64,000 bases of DNA, from positions 16,014,314 through 16,078,313 of the forward strand of contig NC_090319.1 of the NCBI RefSeq assembly GCF_040869045.1. Reading direction: 5' to 3'. A program made the translations under genes and the position numbers. The notes under the pieces are model-generated. The model saw only the letters and a program-made list of their open reading frames with translations, had not been told where the DNA came from and did not search any database. Positions 24,626 through 37,500 of the stretch are shown here, piece after piece. Within the stretch, counting starts at the first letter, position 1. Each line of letters begins with the position of its first letter. The DNA is from Eurosta solidaginis. Taxonomy: Eukaryota; Arthropoda; Insecta; Diptera; Tephritidae.

Positions 24626-25299
24626 CTAGGGCGGGTCGATTTAAAAATCGCTCATTGCTCTGTGAAAATCGTATTCTCGGGATCAAAGTAAGAAACTTTG
24701 CCGAAGGAACTATACCTCTAAAACGAATTGTGAGTTCCCCCCCCCCCCCCCCCCCCCCCCCCCTTTGGGTCGAACTTTTGGGTAGGGGCAATTTCAATTC
24801 TACCTGCCGTGTCTTGTGGTGCTTAAAAAAAACAACACAAGCAATTTTACGATCTGCAATTGTGTCACATTGATACCTTCATTTTTTAAAACGGTTGAAT
24901 AAAAAACCCACACAACTATGTTTACGACATGCAAATGCATCACAGTAATGCCTTGGCTTTAAAAGGGGGTTGTAAAAATGCTAATTTCTAATAATTATTT
25001 TTTTTAATTTCTTTTCAATTACTAAGTTAAGTTCATTTTTTCATTTACATATGTTCTGACTAAATAAATTTCTAAAGAGAAAAATAAACTCGAAAAAGAA
25101 AAAACATAGGCATTTCAAAGTGGGATTTTTCAAAATTTGCCCCTACGACCCAAAGGGGGGGGGGGGGGGGGGACATCAGAATTCGTTTTATAGGTATGGT
25201 TCCTTCGGCAAAGTTTCTTATTTTGATCCCTAGAATATGATTTTCGCAGAGCAATTGGCGATTTTTTTGCCTCTCCAAAAATCGACCCGGCCTAATATA
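24626..25299. repeat. Foldback element with poly-C/poly-G arms and GGGTCGA ends, copy 3
   Basis: The left arm reads GGGCGGGTCGATTTAAAAAT, AACTTTGCCGAAGGAACTAT, AAACGAATTGTGAGTT, a run of about 24 C, then TTTGGGTCG and GGTAGGGGCAA. The right arm mirrors it: GCCCCTACGACCCAAA, a run of about 17-18 G, CAGAATTCGTTTTATAGG, CCTTCGGCAAAGTTTCTTA, AAAATCGACCCGGCCTA. About 350 bp separates the arms. The homopolymer lengths may carry sequencing error. Confidence 0.8.
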
Positions 25300-25302
25300 C
25301 AC

Positions 25303-26423
25303 CCCTATTCTGCATTTCGATTACGTTCCCATTCTACGCTCCGCTTTAATCGAAGTTGGGTATTCTGCATTACGACGGAATCGTAACGAGAAGAGGAAGA
25401 GCAAATGATTTTTCGAAATTAGCTGTTTGTACGGAATGTGTGAACATTGGAACAAAATAAATTAAAGAAAATGTTTAAAAAACACTGAAAAACGTTTATA
25501 TTTTATTATCTACGCTATTTTGTACAAAAAAAAGCAATAGAATATATTGCCGCAGTGTTATATTTTTTTGAGTGAAGTGCTTTCATAATTGTATATTTGT
25601 TTTTGTCGTTCTTTTGGCCAATTCCCTGCCGTGGCCACCAAGTTTTGTTAAAACGGATTCCTGCACGAATATAGTTGACATTTTCTGAATTTTATGGATG
25701 CTAATTTCATTGCACTGGCCTAAAATATTTTATGAAGATTTATTTATTCTTTCCGCATGGATTGTTTACGTTTTCGCTTCACCTTCCTCTACTCCGGCAG
25801 CTTGCTTTGGCATATAACTGGACCCAACGAACAGACACAAATTATAGCTGTCTATTATAATGGAATCAATAGCCGCGGCATTATTTGTAGAGTTGGAAAG
25901 CAACGCATACGAAAATGGCCAGGCGAGAATGGATAGGCAAATGTTGCGAGATTTTTGTCATCCATTTGAGATTAGTGACGAATTGTAAGAAATTGAACTT
26001 AAAAGTGGTAAAGTTAAATGACTTGTTTTCTTATTTAGGTTCAAAAAAAAAACTTTCGACTTAAGCAGGATGCTTTCAAGTATGTGTTAGATACTTTTGC
26101 TGGGCAAATACGTCCAAGGACTTTGACATCGACATGTTGTTTTTGACCCGGAAACATATAAAAAACAATCATCATGAAGCCTTTTACGTTTCTTAACAAG
26201 TTTTACTTACATATTTGTTAAAATTCTGTTATAAATTAATAAAAAAATAAAAATAAAATATTTTCCGCCAACAAATTTGCAACTTAGAAAAACGGAACTA
26301 CGATCGAAATGCAGAATACACAAAATCGAACGATTCGAAGTTGGATCGAAAGAGATTGGAACACAGTATACCAAAATTGCCAAACCGAAAAAATTCCAAT
26401 CCAAGTCGAAATGCAGAATAGGG
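25303..26423 (+). pseudogene. Harbinger/PIF transposon relic
   Basis: Inverted ends CCCTATTCTGCATTTCGA (25303) and the complement TCGAAATGCAGAATAGGG (to 26423). Inside, a start at about 25858 reads MESIAAALFVELESNAY and MLRDFCHPFEISDEL, then a GT...AG intron (about 25986-26039) and, after a frameshift at a poly-A run, RLKQDAFKYVLDTFAGQIRP. This resembles the N-terminus of HARBI1-like transposases. The DDE catalytic part is missing, so it is an internally deleted, non-autonomous copy. Confidence 0.65.
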
Positions 26424-28457
26424 CTGATAGAAAAAATACGTTTTACGTTTCTTACATGTATACTTTTTCAGCCCCTGACCCACTGTGCGCTGCTAGTTCG
26501 TGACTTTTTTTAAATAATAGTACATATCCAAATACCCATATATGTGTAGGTGAACGCACCTACATATGTAAATATAATGATGTTCTTCAAGAATATACCA
26601 TTTAGCATATTTTTTACCATTTTGCCTTAGTGCGCAAAGCTTTCTGTGAATGAAGTTTCATTGTTTGTTAGCAAAAATTGGAAAAACCCATACTTAAGTC
26701 TAGCCGAATATTATATAATTAACTGCTTGGTTTAGTAACAAATTTGGAGTTCTTACCACGGTCAGTTCTTTTTCTAGTAAGGTACCGTGGCATAACCATA
26801 TCCGATAAATTTGTTTTTCACATTTCTTATTCCAATGTCATAGAATTGATAGGGTAGTTCAGGATTTTGGCAAATGGTCCGGCACCATTAAATATTTTTT
26901 TACAATAAACTAACAAAATACATGACACTGTATTTGCTACATCATTGCAAGTATGCAACATCAAAAACAGCAGTTTATTTTTCCAAGATTTGAGATTTAA
27001 GTGCCGGTATATTTGGTCTGTGTAATTGTTTAATTTGTAGACTGATAAATAAATAAATAAATAAATATCAAATCAGAACATGCAAACAAAAAATTGAAAA
27101 GACAAAAAAAAATTTGTTGAGTATCTGTAGCTTATATTTGTTATAGCAACATTTCCAATATCGAATGCATGTACAAAACTCTGAGCTTCCTTACTATAAT
27201 CTGCATGCTTTGCACAGCAGGGTATAACAAGCTGAATAACAAGAGCTGACTCAATTTATATATTGCTAAAAAGCAGTGTTTACATTCCATCACTAAATTA
27301 TATTTAAAAAGCTAAAAACGGCTTTCGGTAAACAAAATTTAAGTTATGTATGACCCTCAAATTGAGTAAACTAGGACTTGGTATGTACCAGCACCATCTA
27401 CCCAACGTTAACAAAAGCCACAGATAAGCTAAGCGAGTTTGGTTATTCCATTTCGAAACCTCAAGGATAGAAATAATGTGTGAGATAAAAATCTAAACAA
27501 GGTCAGCAGCAGCAGAAAAAGTTACATTTACTAGGAACAACACAGCTTCGGATTGCTATTCGCCCGGAAATGGCCAGGTTGATTCTCCCGAATGCTGTTC
27601 AAGCGTGCTAACTAACTTCCTAAAGTAGCTTGTGCTTAGGTCTCTCGTGGTAGCCACTGAGCTTCCGTTTGATAGTGATCTTAACACGAGCAGACCAAAA
27701 ACTTGGCATGGCCACACCATCATAACTGGGCAGAAGGTGGGAACGTCTGACTACCATGATGCTCGGCTGCAAGCGGGCATCTGTCTTGCACCCAGGGACT
27801 CAGTTTACAAACGCTTAATGTGATTATACTCGTATACTGTGAAAGAAATGTCTCGACGATTTTCCAGGCAGATACCCGAGATAGAGCGATTATCCACTAA
27901 GTTTGATGCCTGTTACATATGTACGTATATATCAAGTTGATGATCAATTCAAAAAAAATTTAATTGTAGAAATCTTATCCTAATTTTTTTTTCTCAAAAC
28001 TCCTTATCTTGGAATATATTGTATTCAAGAACCTACTACTTCACAAAAGTTTTCATGATTGCCCTTAGCTGAAAACAAATTAAATTTATGCTGACGCTAT
28101 TGAAACAAATTCTAAGAGCCCGCTTTAATCGAATACTGAAATAAGGCTTTTTTGGAACCAACTCTTAGGTAGGGCATTTATCAAAACATTTTGCTGAAGT
28201 AGGAGGTTTGCAACCGTCAACCGAGACGTTTTACTTCCTAGTCTATTTGTTCAAAAAATATTTGATTCTTTTTTAGAGATGACCTATTCAACAGTTTGTT
28301 GCATAAACGCCCCATTTAAAAGTCGAATTTAGGTTTTCAGCTGATACAGAGCCTTTGCCAACAAGGCAAACCAATGATGTGTTCCACTGAACAAATTAAT
28401 TTTAAATTTTCTTAAATTTTAGAGTCCCAAGTAATCATTTTATTATTTTCCTTACAG
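26424..28457. other. Probable crb upstream intron, no exon recognised
   Basis: This stretch should lie in an intron of crb, since the exon at 28458 begins with the last two bases of a codon. No signal-peptide exon was found. 26290-26330 and 26345-26400 share phrases with the Harbinger ends. The 63-codon frame at 27632-27823 is not recognised. Confidence 0.45.
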
Positions 28458-28586
28458 CTTCAGCACACGCAGGTTCGTCTAGCGTTACAAGCACAGAGGC
28501 ATATTTTAATGGTTCCGCCTATCTGCGATTGCTCACGCCGATGCCAATTTGGGATCATTCCGCAATTAGTTTTCGTTCTTGTAGAG
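28458..28586 (+). CDS. crb: crb in-window exon 1 (laminin-G-like domain start)
   Basis: The acceptor is TTTTCCTTACAG and the donor GTAAGC. The first two bases finish a codon begun upstream. It then reads [20 protein letters not shown] and [20 protein letters not shown], the start of the N-terminal laminin-G-like domain of Crumbs. It ends one base into a Gly codon. The preceding signal-peptide exon was not found in the window. Confidence 0.92.
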
Positions 28587-31500
28587 GTAAGCAAGAAACA
28601 AAATACACAATTGCTTATCATATTCTTTTCCAAACTAGGCTACTGTTTACCATCTAACGTCATTTAAATTATTTTCTCAGGCGGTGAAATTTTGGCTCAA
28701 CAATACAATAAGAACTCATTTGTCATTACGGTGTTAAATGATTTTTTGCAAGTCTCATTGGCCGGTCCAGCGGTGATTGGACCCAATAATCGTTTAGATG
28801 TTAAGTTACCATATCATTTACTCGATAATCATTGGCACACGCTGCAGTTTAAATATGAATATGGTAATCTTTATTTGTATATCGATCGAACGTCTATGGT
28901 ATTTGGTAAGTGCGTAATTATATTTAATGTAATCGCAGTTTGGTGGCAAAGTTAATACTTTGCATCTTTACCAATATAGGTAACACACTACCAGATAGAC
29001 ACAGTTTTATCAGTCAATATTTTAATAATCTAAATTAAATTTTAATAAATAGTGTTTTACAGGGCCGGATTAGTAAGTAGGCAGAATAGGCAGCTGCCGA
29101 TTTTAGGGGCCCGAAAAATGAAAAAGACTTCTAAAATTTTATTACAAGCATAAAATTCTAGAGAGTGAAATAAAAACATAATCGGAACTGAAAATAATTT
29201 TTACTCAAATAAATAAAACCCAATTGACCGCATTACAATGGCGACCGCATAAAAAGAACATTTCCGACTCATTTGACAAATTGTATTAGCGTGCAAAGAA
29301 GTGTATCGAAGTGAAAGGAGAGTACATTGAATAATAAAAAAGAATTATCTCAAAATGTACACTGCTTGTTTTTATTTTGAAAAATGTGGGTTATTTTTGG
29401 AACAGAGGGTGTAGAAGCCTTCAACTTTATTTTGACTGCTATGCGTTCAGTGAGTAAGACATTGCAAAGTGAAAAAGCAGATTTGCAGACTTGTGCTTTT
29501 TTATACAAATCGTTAGAAGAGAGTTTAGTTTTATTCCGTGAAAAGTTCAAAGATTTCGAGGAAAAAACAAAACAATTATTACCTGGTGTAGGTTATACAG
29601 AAATCGTAAAACGTGCTCGTCGTAGAAAAAAAACAACCTAATGACGAAAATGTTCCAGAAGTAGAATTTTCGCCTCACGATTAATTTAGGACAAAAGGTT
29701 TCCTCGAAATCATCGACGATCTTCACAGTGAAAGTATATGGAAGTTTCAGAGAGATTTGCATTTCTCATCAACTTTTCTCTAAGTGAAACTATAAATAAC
29801 TTGGTTATTTTTTATGCTAGAGGTTTGAAAGAATTTTTCATTGAAATGAAACAATTCCAAAGTTACGTGCACTCCAGATACACTGATGCACAACAAACTC
29901 ATAGTCATTTGTATAAGGTTCTAATGGAAGATCAATTAGCCGATGTATTTTACCTAACACAGAAATAGCTCTTCTAATTTTTTTTAACATTAATGATCAC
30001 AAATTGTTTTGCCGAACGATCCTTCTCGCAATTAAAAAGAATCAAAGCTGCTGAATGACCTACAACGCGACAAGAGCGATTCGAGATTTTAGGATACTTT
30101 CCATTGAGTCAGATTTATTGAACAAAATCGATATTGATGATATATTTGATGAATTTGCCGAAAAAAAATGTAGAAAACAACATGTTTAAAATGTAGATAG
30201 TAATTTTATTCATATTATTACATTGTAACAATCAAATTTTTATAGATATAAGTTTGTATTTTTTAATCAAAAACAGAAGGGAACGGACGTAAAAAAAGGG
30301 CCCTCAAATTGGTGGTTGCCTAGGGCTATGTTGAGGGTTAATCCGGACCTGGTGTTTTAAAATTAACGCCAAAGTTAACAGCTCAAAGCGCTGGCAAAAT
30401 TGACATATCCATATCCATATAAAATAGCTTATCCAACCAACCTTATGGAAATCAATGAAATAGGTCAATGGTGCCATACCATGACACCCTCGCCATAAAC
30501 ATACCATAGCCACCCAATTGGTTTTTTGGTTTCTCGCCATATCCATAACCTATAAATATTTGAGTTGGTGAATTTATAAATTTTTTGCATATTTTATTTA
30601 TTGTTTTGGATACGTTTTGACTAAGAGACTTATTATTTGTGGAATCCGATTGAAATTTTTCGCGCTTTCTTCTTTTTTATAAAAATGTCACGATTTTTAG
30701 GTTAAGGCGCCAATAACTGATGCCAATAGATACGATTAATTAAAAATATTGTGGCGAATATTTGCATCACTATACTGGTAGTAAATAATCACAGCAACAA
30801 AACCAGCAAGCAGCCACTCTTATGTATGTACATGTACACACCAATCATCATTTACACACATACATAGAAGGCGACGAAGAATATTTCACATACATAACCA
30901 GTAGCTAAAAGCAAAGAAATTATCTCACATACACATATGTAGTCATCAGTTAAAAGTTGTTACTCACACATACACACGCATATAACTAAATAACCAAGCA
31001 AGAGATACAACTATTCTAGAAGGTGAAACGTCTAGACCTTAGGAGAAATAAGCGAACGAGGCAACAGAGTGTATAAAAGCAGAACAAGCTAAGGAATAAC
31101 TATTCAGTTTGATTTAAACACGCTATTAGTTGTGAAGTGAAGTGTAATTGTACTACTCCCAAAGTAGTCTAAATAAAGACCATTTCGCAATACTGAATAT
31201 TGGAGTTATTAGTCGACAGTTCAGCGATTCGAACTTTAGAAGAAGGTTTATAATTATCCGAACTCTCCCCGAAATTCGTTACAATATGGTTACGACTATG
31301 GCGTTATGACTATGTCAACTTTGCCCTTTAGATACCACAAAACTGTGATTACCCAAATCATCAACCAAATTACTTACTTAACTTTTCAAAAATGTAAAAT
31401 TTTTTTTTCAGCAAATGCCACATACAACAGTCAATTTCTTACCAATCAAGATATCGGCAACGAGGCCGCTATTCTAATATTAGGCAACTCTTTTAGTGGT

Positions 31501-34500
31501 TGCCTGCAAGATGGTCCCGGTTTACATTTCATTAATGGTTCAGTGCAAAATGTTGTCTACGGACCTTGTCCGCTGAGTACCGGCCCATGCGGTGAGCATG
31601 ATACACTAGTACATGCACATGATAACTACTGTTCAAATGAACCGTGTATGAGTCATGGACAATGTATTTCATTGAATGATGGTTACGAATGTCGTTGTAC
31701 ACCACGTTATTCGGGTAAGAATTGTCAAATCGATAATGGGTCGCCATGTGCGCGTAATCCCTGCACGAATGGTGCTAATTGCATCGAAGATGGACGTGGC
31801 GATTATCAATGTCAATGTGCACCAAACTTTACGGGTAGAAATTGTGAAACCGAAATTAATGTGCATCCGGTGTGTCAAGCGAATCCATGTCTCAATAATG
31901 GCGCTTGCATTGTAGCACCTGGTACAACGAAGATCGAATGCGAATGTGCTAAGGGTTATGCGGGTGCGCGCTGTGAAATTGATATAGATGATTGCGCATC
32001 ACAGCCTTGCCAAAATAATGGACGATGTTTGGATTTAGTAAATGGTTTTACATGTGATTGCCGCGACACTGGTTTTACGGGACAAATTTGTCAAACGAAT
32101 ATCGATGAATGCGATGGTAGTCCATGCAAGCATGGTGGACGTTGTTATGATCGTTATGGTTGGTTCATATGCCAATGTCCGGATGGTTGGGCTGGTGAAA
32201 CTTGTGAGGATGCAACGAATTGTAAAACTCAACAATGTTTGAATGGTGGCACGTGTGTTAACAAAACTATTGGATTCTATTGTCAATGTGCGCCAGGCTA
32301 TAGCGGTGAGCTGTGTCAACAAAATCCGCCATGTCCACAATGTCCTATCGATTCAGAATGCATTGCTGGGAAATGTGTATGCAAGCCAGGCACAACGGGT
32401 AAGTGTGGGCAGGACTATAGCTACTAACATTTCATCTTTCGTATGATGCATTTCATTCTTCATGCGCCTAAGATAAGGGTACGCGTTGTAGGGTAGTTTA
32501 CTTAGTACATATTTATAAAAAATAAGCAATAAATAAGTTAAGTATAAAAAAAGTGCGGTGTGGATTAGTTGGACAAAGGGATATTTCTTCAAAATAATCT
32601 TTCCCAAAGCTTTAAGTAATCTTAATTAAGTATCTATGCATGCTTAAGCTTATTTAAACTTATTTTCTTTTAACAACTTTTTTTTTAAATTTGAAAACTC
32701 TTTTACATTACCAAGCTACCGATAATAACCCAGCACTAAATGCAACAAATAGTGCGCTCGACATGTTGGAATGCCTGAGTGAAAAACGCAAGCGCTACAT
32801 ACCACCAGATTGGTTGAAAAAGAAGCGATGTGAGCTTAAATTAAGTATGTGACCGAGTTCCGAGAAGTCAAACAATTCATAGTAAACAATTTCCTTAATG
32901 TATATGCATACTTACCTTTAGCTTTCCCGGTATAGAAATTTATTTAGTTGTACATATGACATAAACAGCAATTTTATCAGCATTTCAGTGTAAAGATTAC
33001 GCAGCCCCACAGAAAAAAAGTGTGATGTTCAACGGAGGGGACAGGTCAATTCTTATGGATTTTTGGTCGCTGAACACGAATCCGTTGTCAGAATTCAAAA
33101 GTCAGCTCTTGTTTTTTTCTAACCTCAAAAAGCTCCCGTTTTTCGTCTCAAAAACTCGAAGAACGGGAGCTTTTTGGGGTTAGAAAAAAACAAGAGCTTA
33201 CTTTTGAATTCTGACAATGGATTCGTGTTCAGCGACCAAAAATCCATAAGAATTGACCTTTCCCCTCCGTTGAACATCCCACTTTTTCTGTGGGGCTGTG
33301 TTATTGAATGTGGATGTGGTAATTTAGAAATTTATTATTTTACGATTTGATGGTTTTTGTCTAAAAGTATTGAATCAATTACATTGTGGATAAGTCAAGT
33401 ATTATATCTAAAGCATAGAGGTCAAGAAAACAAGCAGACACGCACACTTCACTTTAAAATTTATCATATATATATTATGTTTTCCCACGCGTTTTATTTC
33501 TTTTGGGCACCTCTTCAGGGAGCTTAGTTTTATCAACATTATAAGCGAACTTGCTATACATGAGCCATCATACAGTCGTAATGATCCGGAGCCAGATAGA
33601 CAATTTCACACGTAAATCCAACAACTACAATTTGAGCCAGATAAATCCAGACAGAAGTCTGGTTCAAATTGTGAGCTAGATAATTTGTCAATTTCTTGTC
33701 TTTATTTTGACAACAGTGCCTTTAATAAACCTACTTTTTCAAAAATAAATGTAGCTGCTTGGCTTTTATCCATCCACGTGTTCCAATGAAACGTGATCCA
33801 GATACGGTTAGAGATTTAACATGCAAATGTAACAACAATGTGAAATGGATCAATTTGTTGTTGCATTTGCATGTTAAATTTCTATACATATCTGGATCAC
33901 ACTTCAATGGAACGTAACACAATGTGTTAAATATTACAGCGACAACTGACTATCACAGTTGATGTGTACAAAAATAGAACAATCTCTGCTTCTCAAGTCT
34001 CCCAATGATCCGGAACATTCCCCTGAAAACTGAGCGTGACATGGAGCTAGAAAGCTTAACGAATGATGGCTTTGGACAATTTCGTAGCAAATCAATAATT
34101 ATACAAATTGAACATTTTTATTTTTGTATATTTGGATTGTGCAAATATTTTAATTGATTCTTGTCGCTTAGTTAAAGTAAAAACAACGTTTTCGATGAGC
34201 CTATGCTCTACGCAGACATCAACATAGTCCAGCGAATTAAAACGCAGCGGCTGCGCTGCCTAGGCCATGTTATGCGAATGAAAGATGACGCTCCGGCCAA
34301 GAAAGTGTTTCTATCGGAACCCGCCTATAAAAGCAGAGGTAGACGGCGGCCCCCATTCCGCTGGACGGACCAGGTGGAAAACGATTTAAACTCCCATGGT
34401 GTGACTAATTGGCGCCGGTTGGCAGAAGGAAGAAGCGATTGGCGCGCCTTGTTGAAAGGCCATAACCGTTTAACGGGTTAAGCACCAATTAAGTAAGTAA

Positions 34501-37500
34501 GTTTTCGAGGAGTTTGGTTTTATTAGTTTTTTATGTTTTTACAAATAAAATCTGGCATCCTTTAAGCAAACTTTTTATACCGTGACAATTTCGTCTCGAT
34601 ATTCGTTTAATCATGACTAGCTGTTGTACCTAAGTAAGGTCAGGTCGAACTGGTCGATTACACCGCGCCACCATAATTAATTGGCGCTGTTAGCTTAGAA
34701 AGTTTTGGTTGTTGCGTAAAAAGTCATGCCAGCAATCCTTATTTCACAAGAACTGAGCGCAAACGGAGTAGAGAAATCAAGTACATTTACAATTGCTCCC
34801 CTCAACTCAGTGGAGATCCTCTGCTTGCTCATTTGAGCTTTTATTCCTTGAACTATGTACTTATCTGCTTAAAGCTTATACAGCTAATAATTTAACCTCT
34901 TTGACATCACGGGTAGGACCATGAATCTGCCAGAGAAATTTTGGCTCGAATACTCTAAGGGTTATATCATCTAATAAGAGACTTATAGAGCATGATTTTT
35001 GTACATCGAAAGATGCGTCAACCATCCTGACAAAGTACCATCAACATCGATAACACTCCTCAAAAGCTTCGGGGAGTGTATTTATCGCTACAACAACAAC
35101 CACGACATATCGTTGCAAATTCATAAACGCTCTAATTCCTTTTTTAATGATCAAGTAATTCGTAGTGCCCTCGTCCACCGCAAAACTCACTCTGAGTACA
35201 CATTTAGATATCTAGTATAATATCCATAGTTCCCAAAACTGACGACATTCTGTCTCAAGTTCCTTTTCTCTTAATATGCGTCTTTCTTCCCTCTTTGCCT
35301 TGTGCAGCGTGACCCTGTATGCATCGTCTCTTTCTCCGAGGCAGCGCGGCATTCCCTATCGTACCAGTTATTTTACCAGGCTGCAATCGTATGGTCTCTG
35401 CAGTGGCTGTACGTAGTGCTAGAGAAATGTGCTCCCACTTGTCCGTTACATCGTCAGATCAAATATTTTTCTTACGGAGCAGATGTGAGTGTAGTAGGGT
35501 AATCATCAGCTGACTGTTTTGTGAGCAGCATCTCGGTAGAAAAATGTCTTTAGGTCACTGTATCAAATTTCTTCGTTGCAGAGTGGCGGGCGTGTATCTT
35601 AGATGCACATCGTCATCCCTATCCGTATATCTATGCCTAACACTATGACTATAAAGTCATAAGACTTCCTTTATACCTAGCCCTCTTTCTCTGTCCCCAT
35701 CACTGCCCTGTACCTTAAGTCTTAAAAAAACATGATTTGGTATTCGGTACGGTCCTAAGCTTTTAATTGTTTAAATAATGAGTAAAAAGACGTTTAACCC
35801 AGTTGACGTCCCTGATTATGAATATGCTTACGCATACCCATACACGTACTCACACACATACATAAACATAACAATACATACATACATAGCACCTACACAC
35901 ATAATTACATGAGCAAATTAACAAATTTGCTGCTCGCGAATTTTAACTCCTTTGAAATGGCACTAATCTCTCAATTTAGGCCCAATTGGCCATTGTCTAC
36001 CAATACCAACAACACCATCATCAACATTGGTGATAAGTAGTCCAACAACAAAAGCAACTACAACGACCACAGCAGCAGTGCAAATGACAGCAACAACAAC
36101 AACAAATAATCCGCTTTTATTGCCCAATTCAATACAACAACAACCACGCTCGGCTCAATTGTTTGCATGTCCCCCCGAAAATTGCTTGAACGGTGGAACT
36201 TGTAGTGGAAGTGCTTCAAATTTTACTTGTTTATGTGCTAGTGGATATAAAGGTTTGGAACAAAAAAAATATGTTATATACATACATTTGTACTACAATA
36301 AATACACTTACAACATACACCCTTTACAGTACCTAACTAATTAATTACTTAATTGATTACCTAATTGAAAGTCATACCTAAACACCAAAATAGTAAAAAG
36401 TCTTGAAATTATTTTTATTAACAATAATATATATATTGAAAAACTAAGTAGTAGTACCATTTCCCTGTATGTGTGTTTATTTGTACGTAGTAACGCTAAC
36501 TAGAAAATTATTTATCGGTATAAAAACCCTTAATTGAGAAATTAGCGAATTTGATTGGCGTGTATGACTTGCTAATTTTAACCACCACTGTAAGAAAAAA
36601 AAAAATAGAAATTGCAAAATGTAATAAATGTTTTATCCAGACTTGAAATTATAAAATAATAAAATGCTAATAAACAATTTTTCCATTACTTTAGGTTACA
36701 ATTGCGAGCTGCCCACAACAGATGGTCCGACAAGCGTACCATTGACCGGTATTGGCGGCGCCAATGATGCCGTTGGCAGTACTATCCCCACTGCAATTAA
36801 TTGTTTGAATGGCGGCAAATGTTTGAATGGTGGCACCTGTTCGATGAATGGCACACATTGTTACTGTCCCACTGGCTATTCGGGTGATCGTTGTGAGAAA
36901 GCTGAACCCTGCACCGCTGCTAACTGTCAAGATCCAATGGTGTGCCAGCTTAACAAATGCATTTGTCCAGATAATAAAGTTTGTACGGCCTGCTCAGCAC
37001 AGCCATGCCGCAATGCTGGTGTTTGCACAGATTTACCGAATGGCGAGTATACATGCACCTGTCCATCGGGCTGGACGGGACGCACCTGCACCAAAGATGT
37101 TGACGAATGCGCTTTGGATCCGAATATTTGTGGTAATGGTATTTGCAAGAATGAAGAGGGCTCATATAAGTGCTATTGTACACCCGGTTTTACGGGTAAA
37201 CATTGTGATTCCGATGTTGATGAGTGTTTGAGTCATCCATGTCAGAATGGTGCTACATGTAATAATAAGGTAAGTTGCATTGTGAGTGATTTTCTAAATT
37301 GTTTCAGAGTTTCTAAAATGTTTTTTAGTTATTCTTTTTTAAATATGGAAAACATCGAATTCTAAGACAAGTGAGTTACGAAGATTTATTCAAATTAGAC
37401 CTTGTTTTGCTAGATGTTTTTTAGATCCTACTTTCTTAATGTTTTCCTCGAAATAACGCTAAAAATCCCATAATTATCCCTAAAATAATCCGCAAAGAAC

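Noticed and set aside
31532..32446. Long open frames in other frames over crb exon 3
   Set aside because: They are by-products of the Cys-rich EGF coding sequence, and the crb frame explains the stretch.
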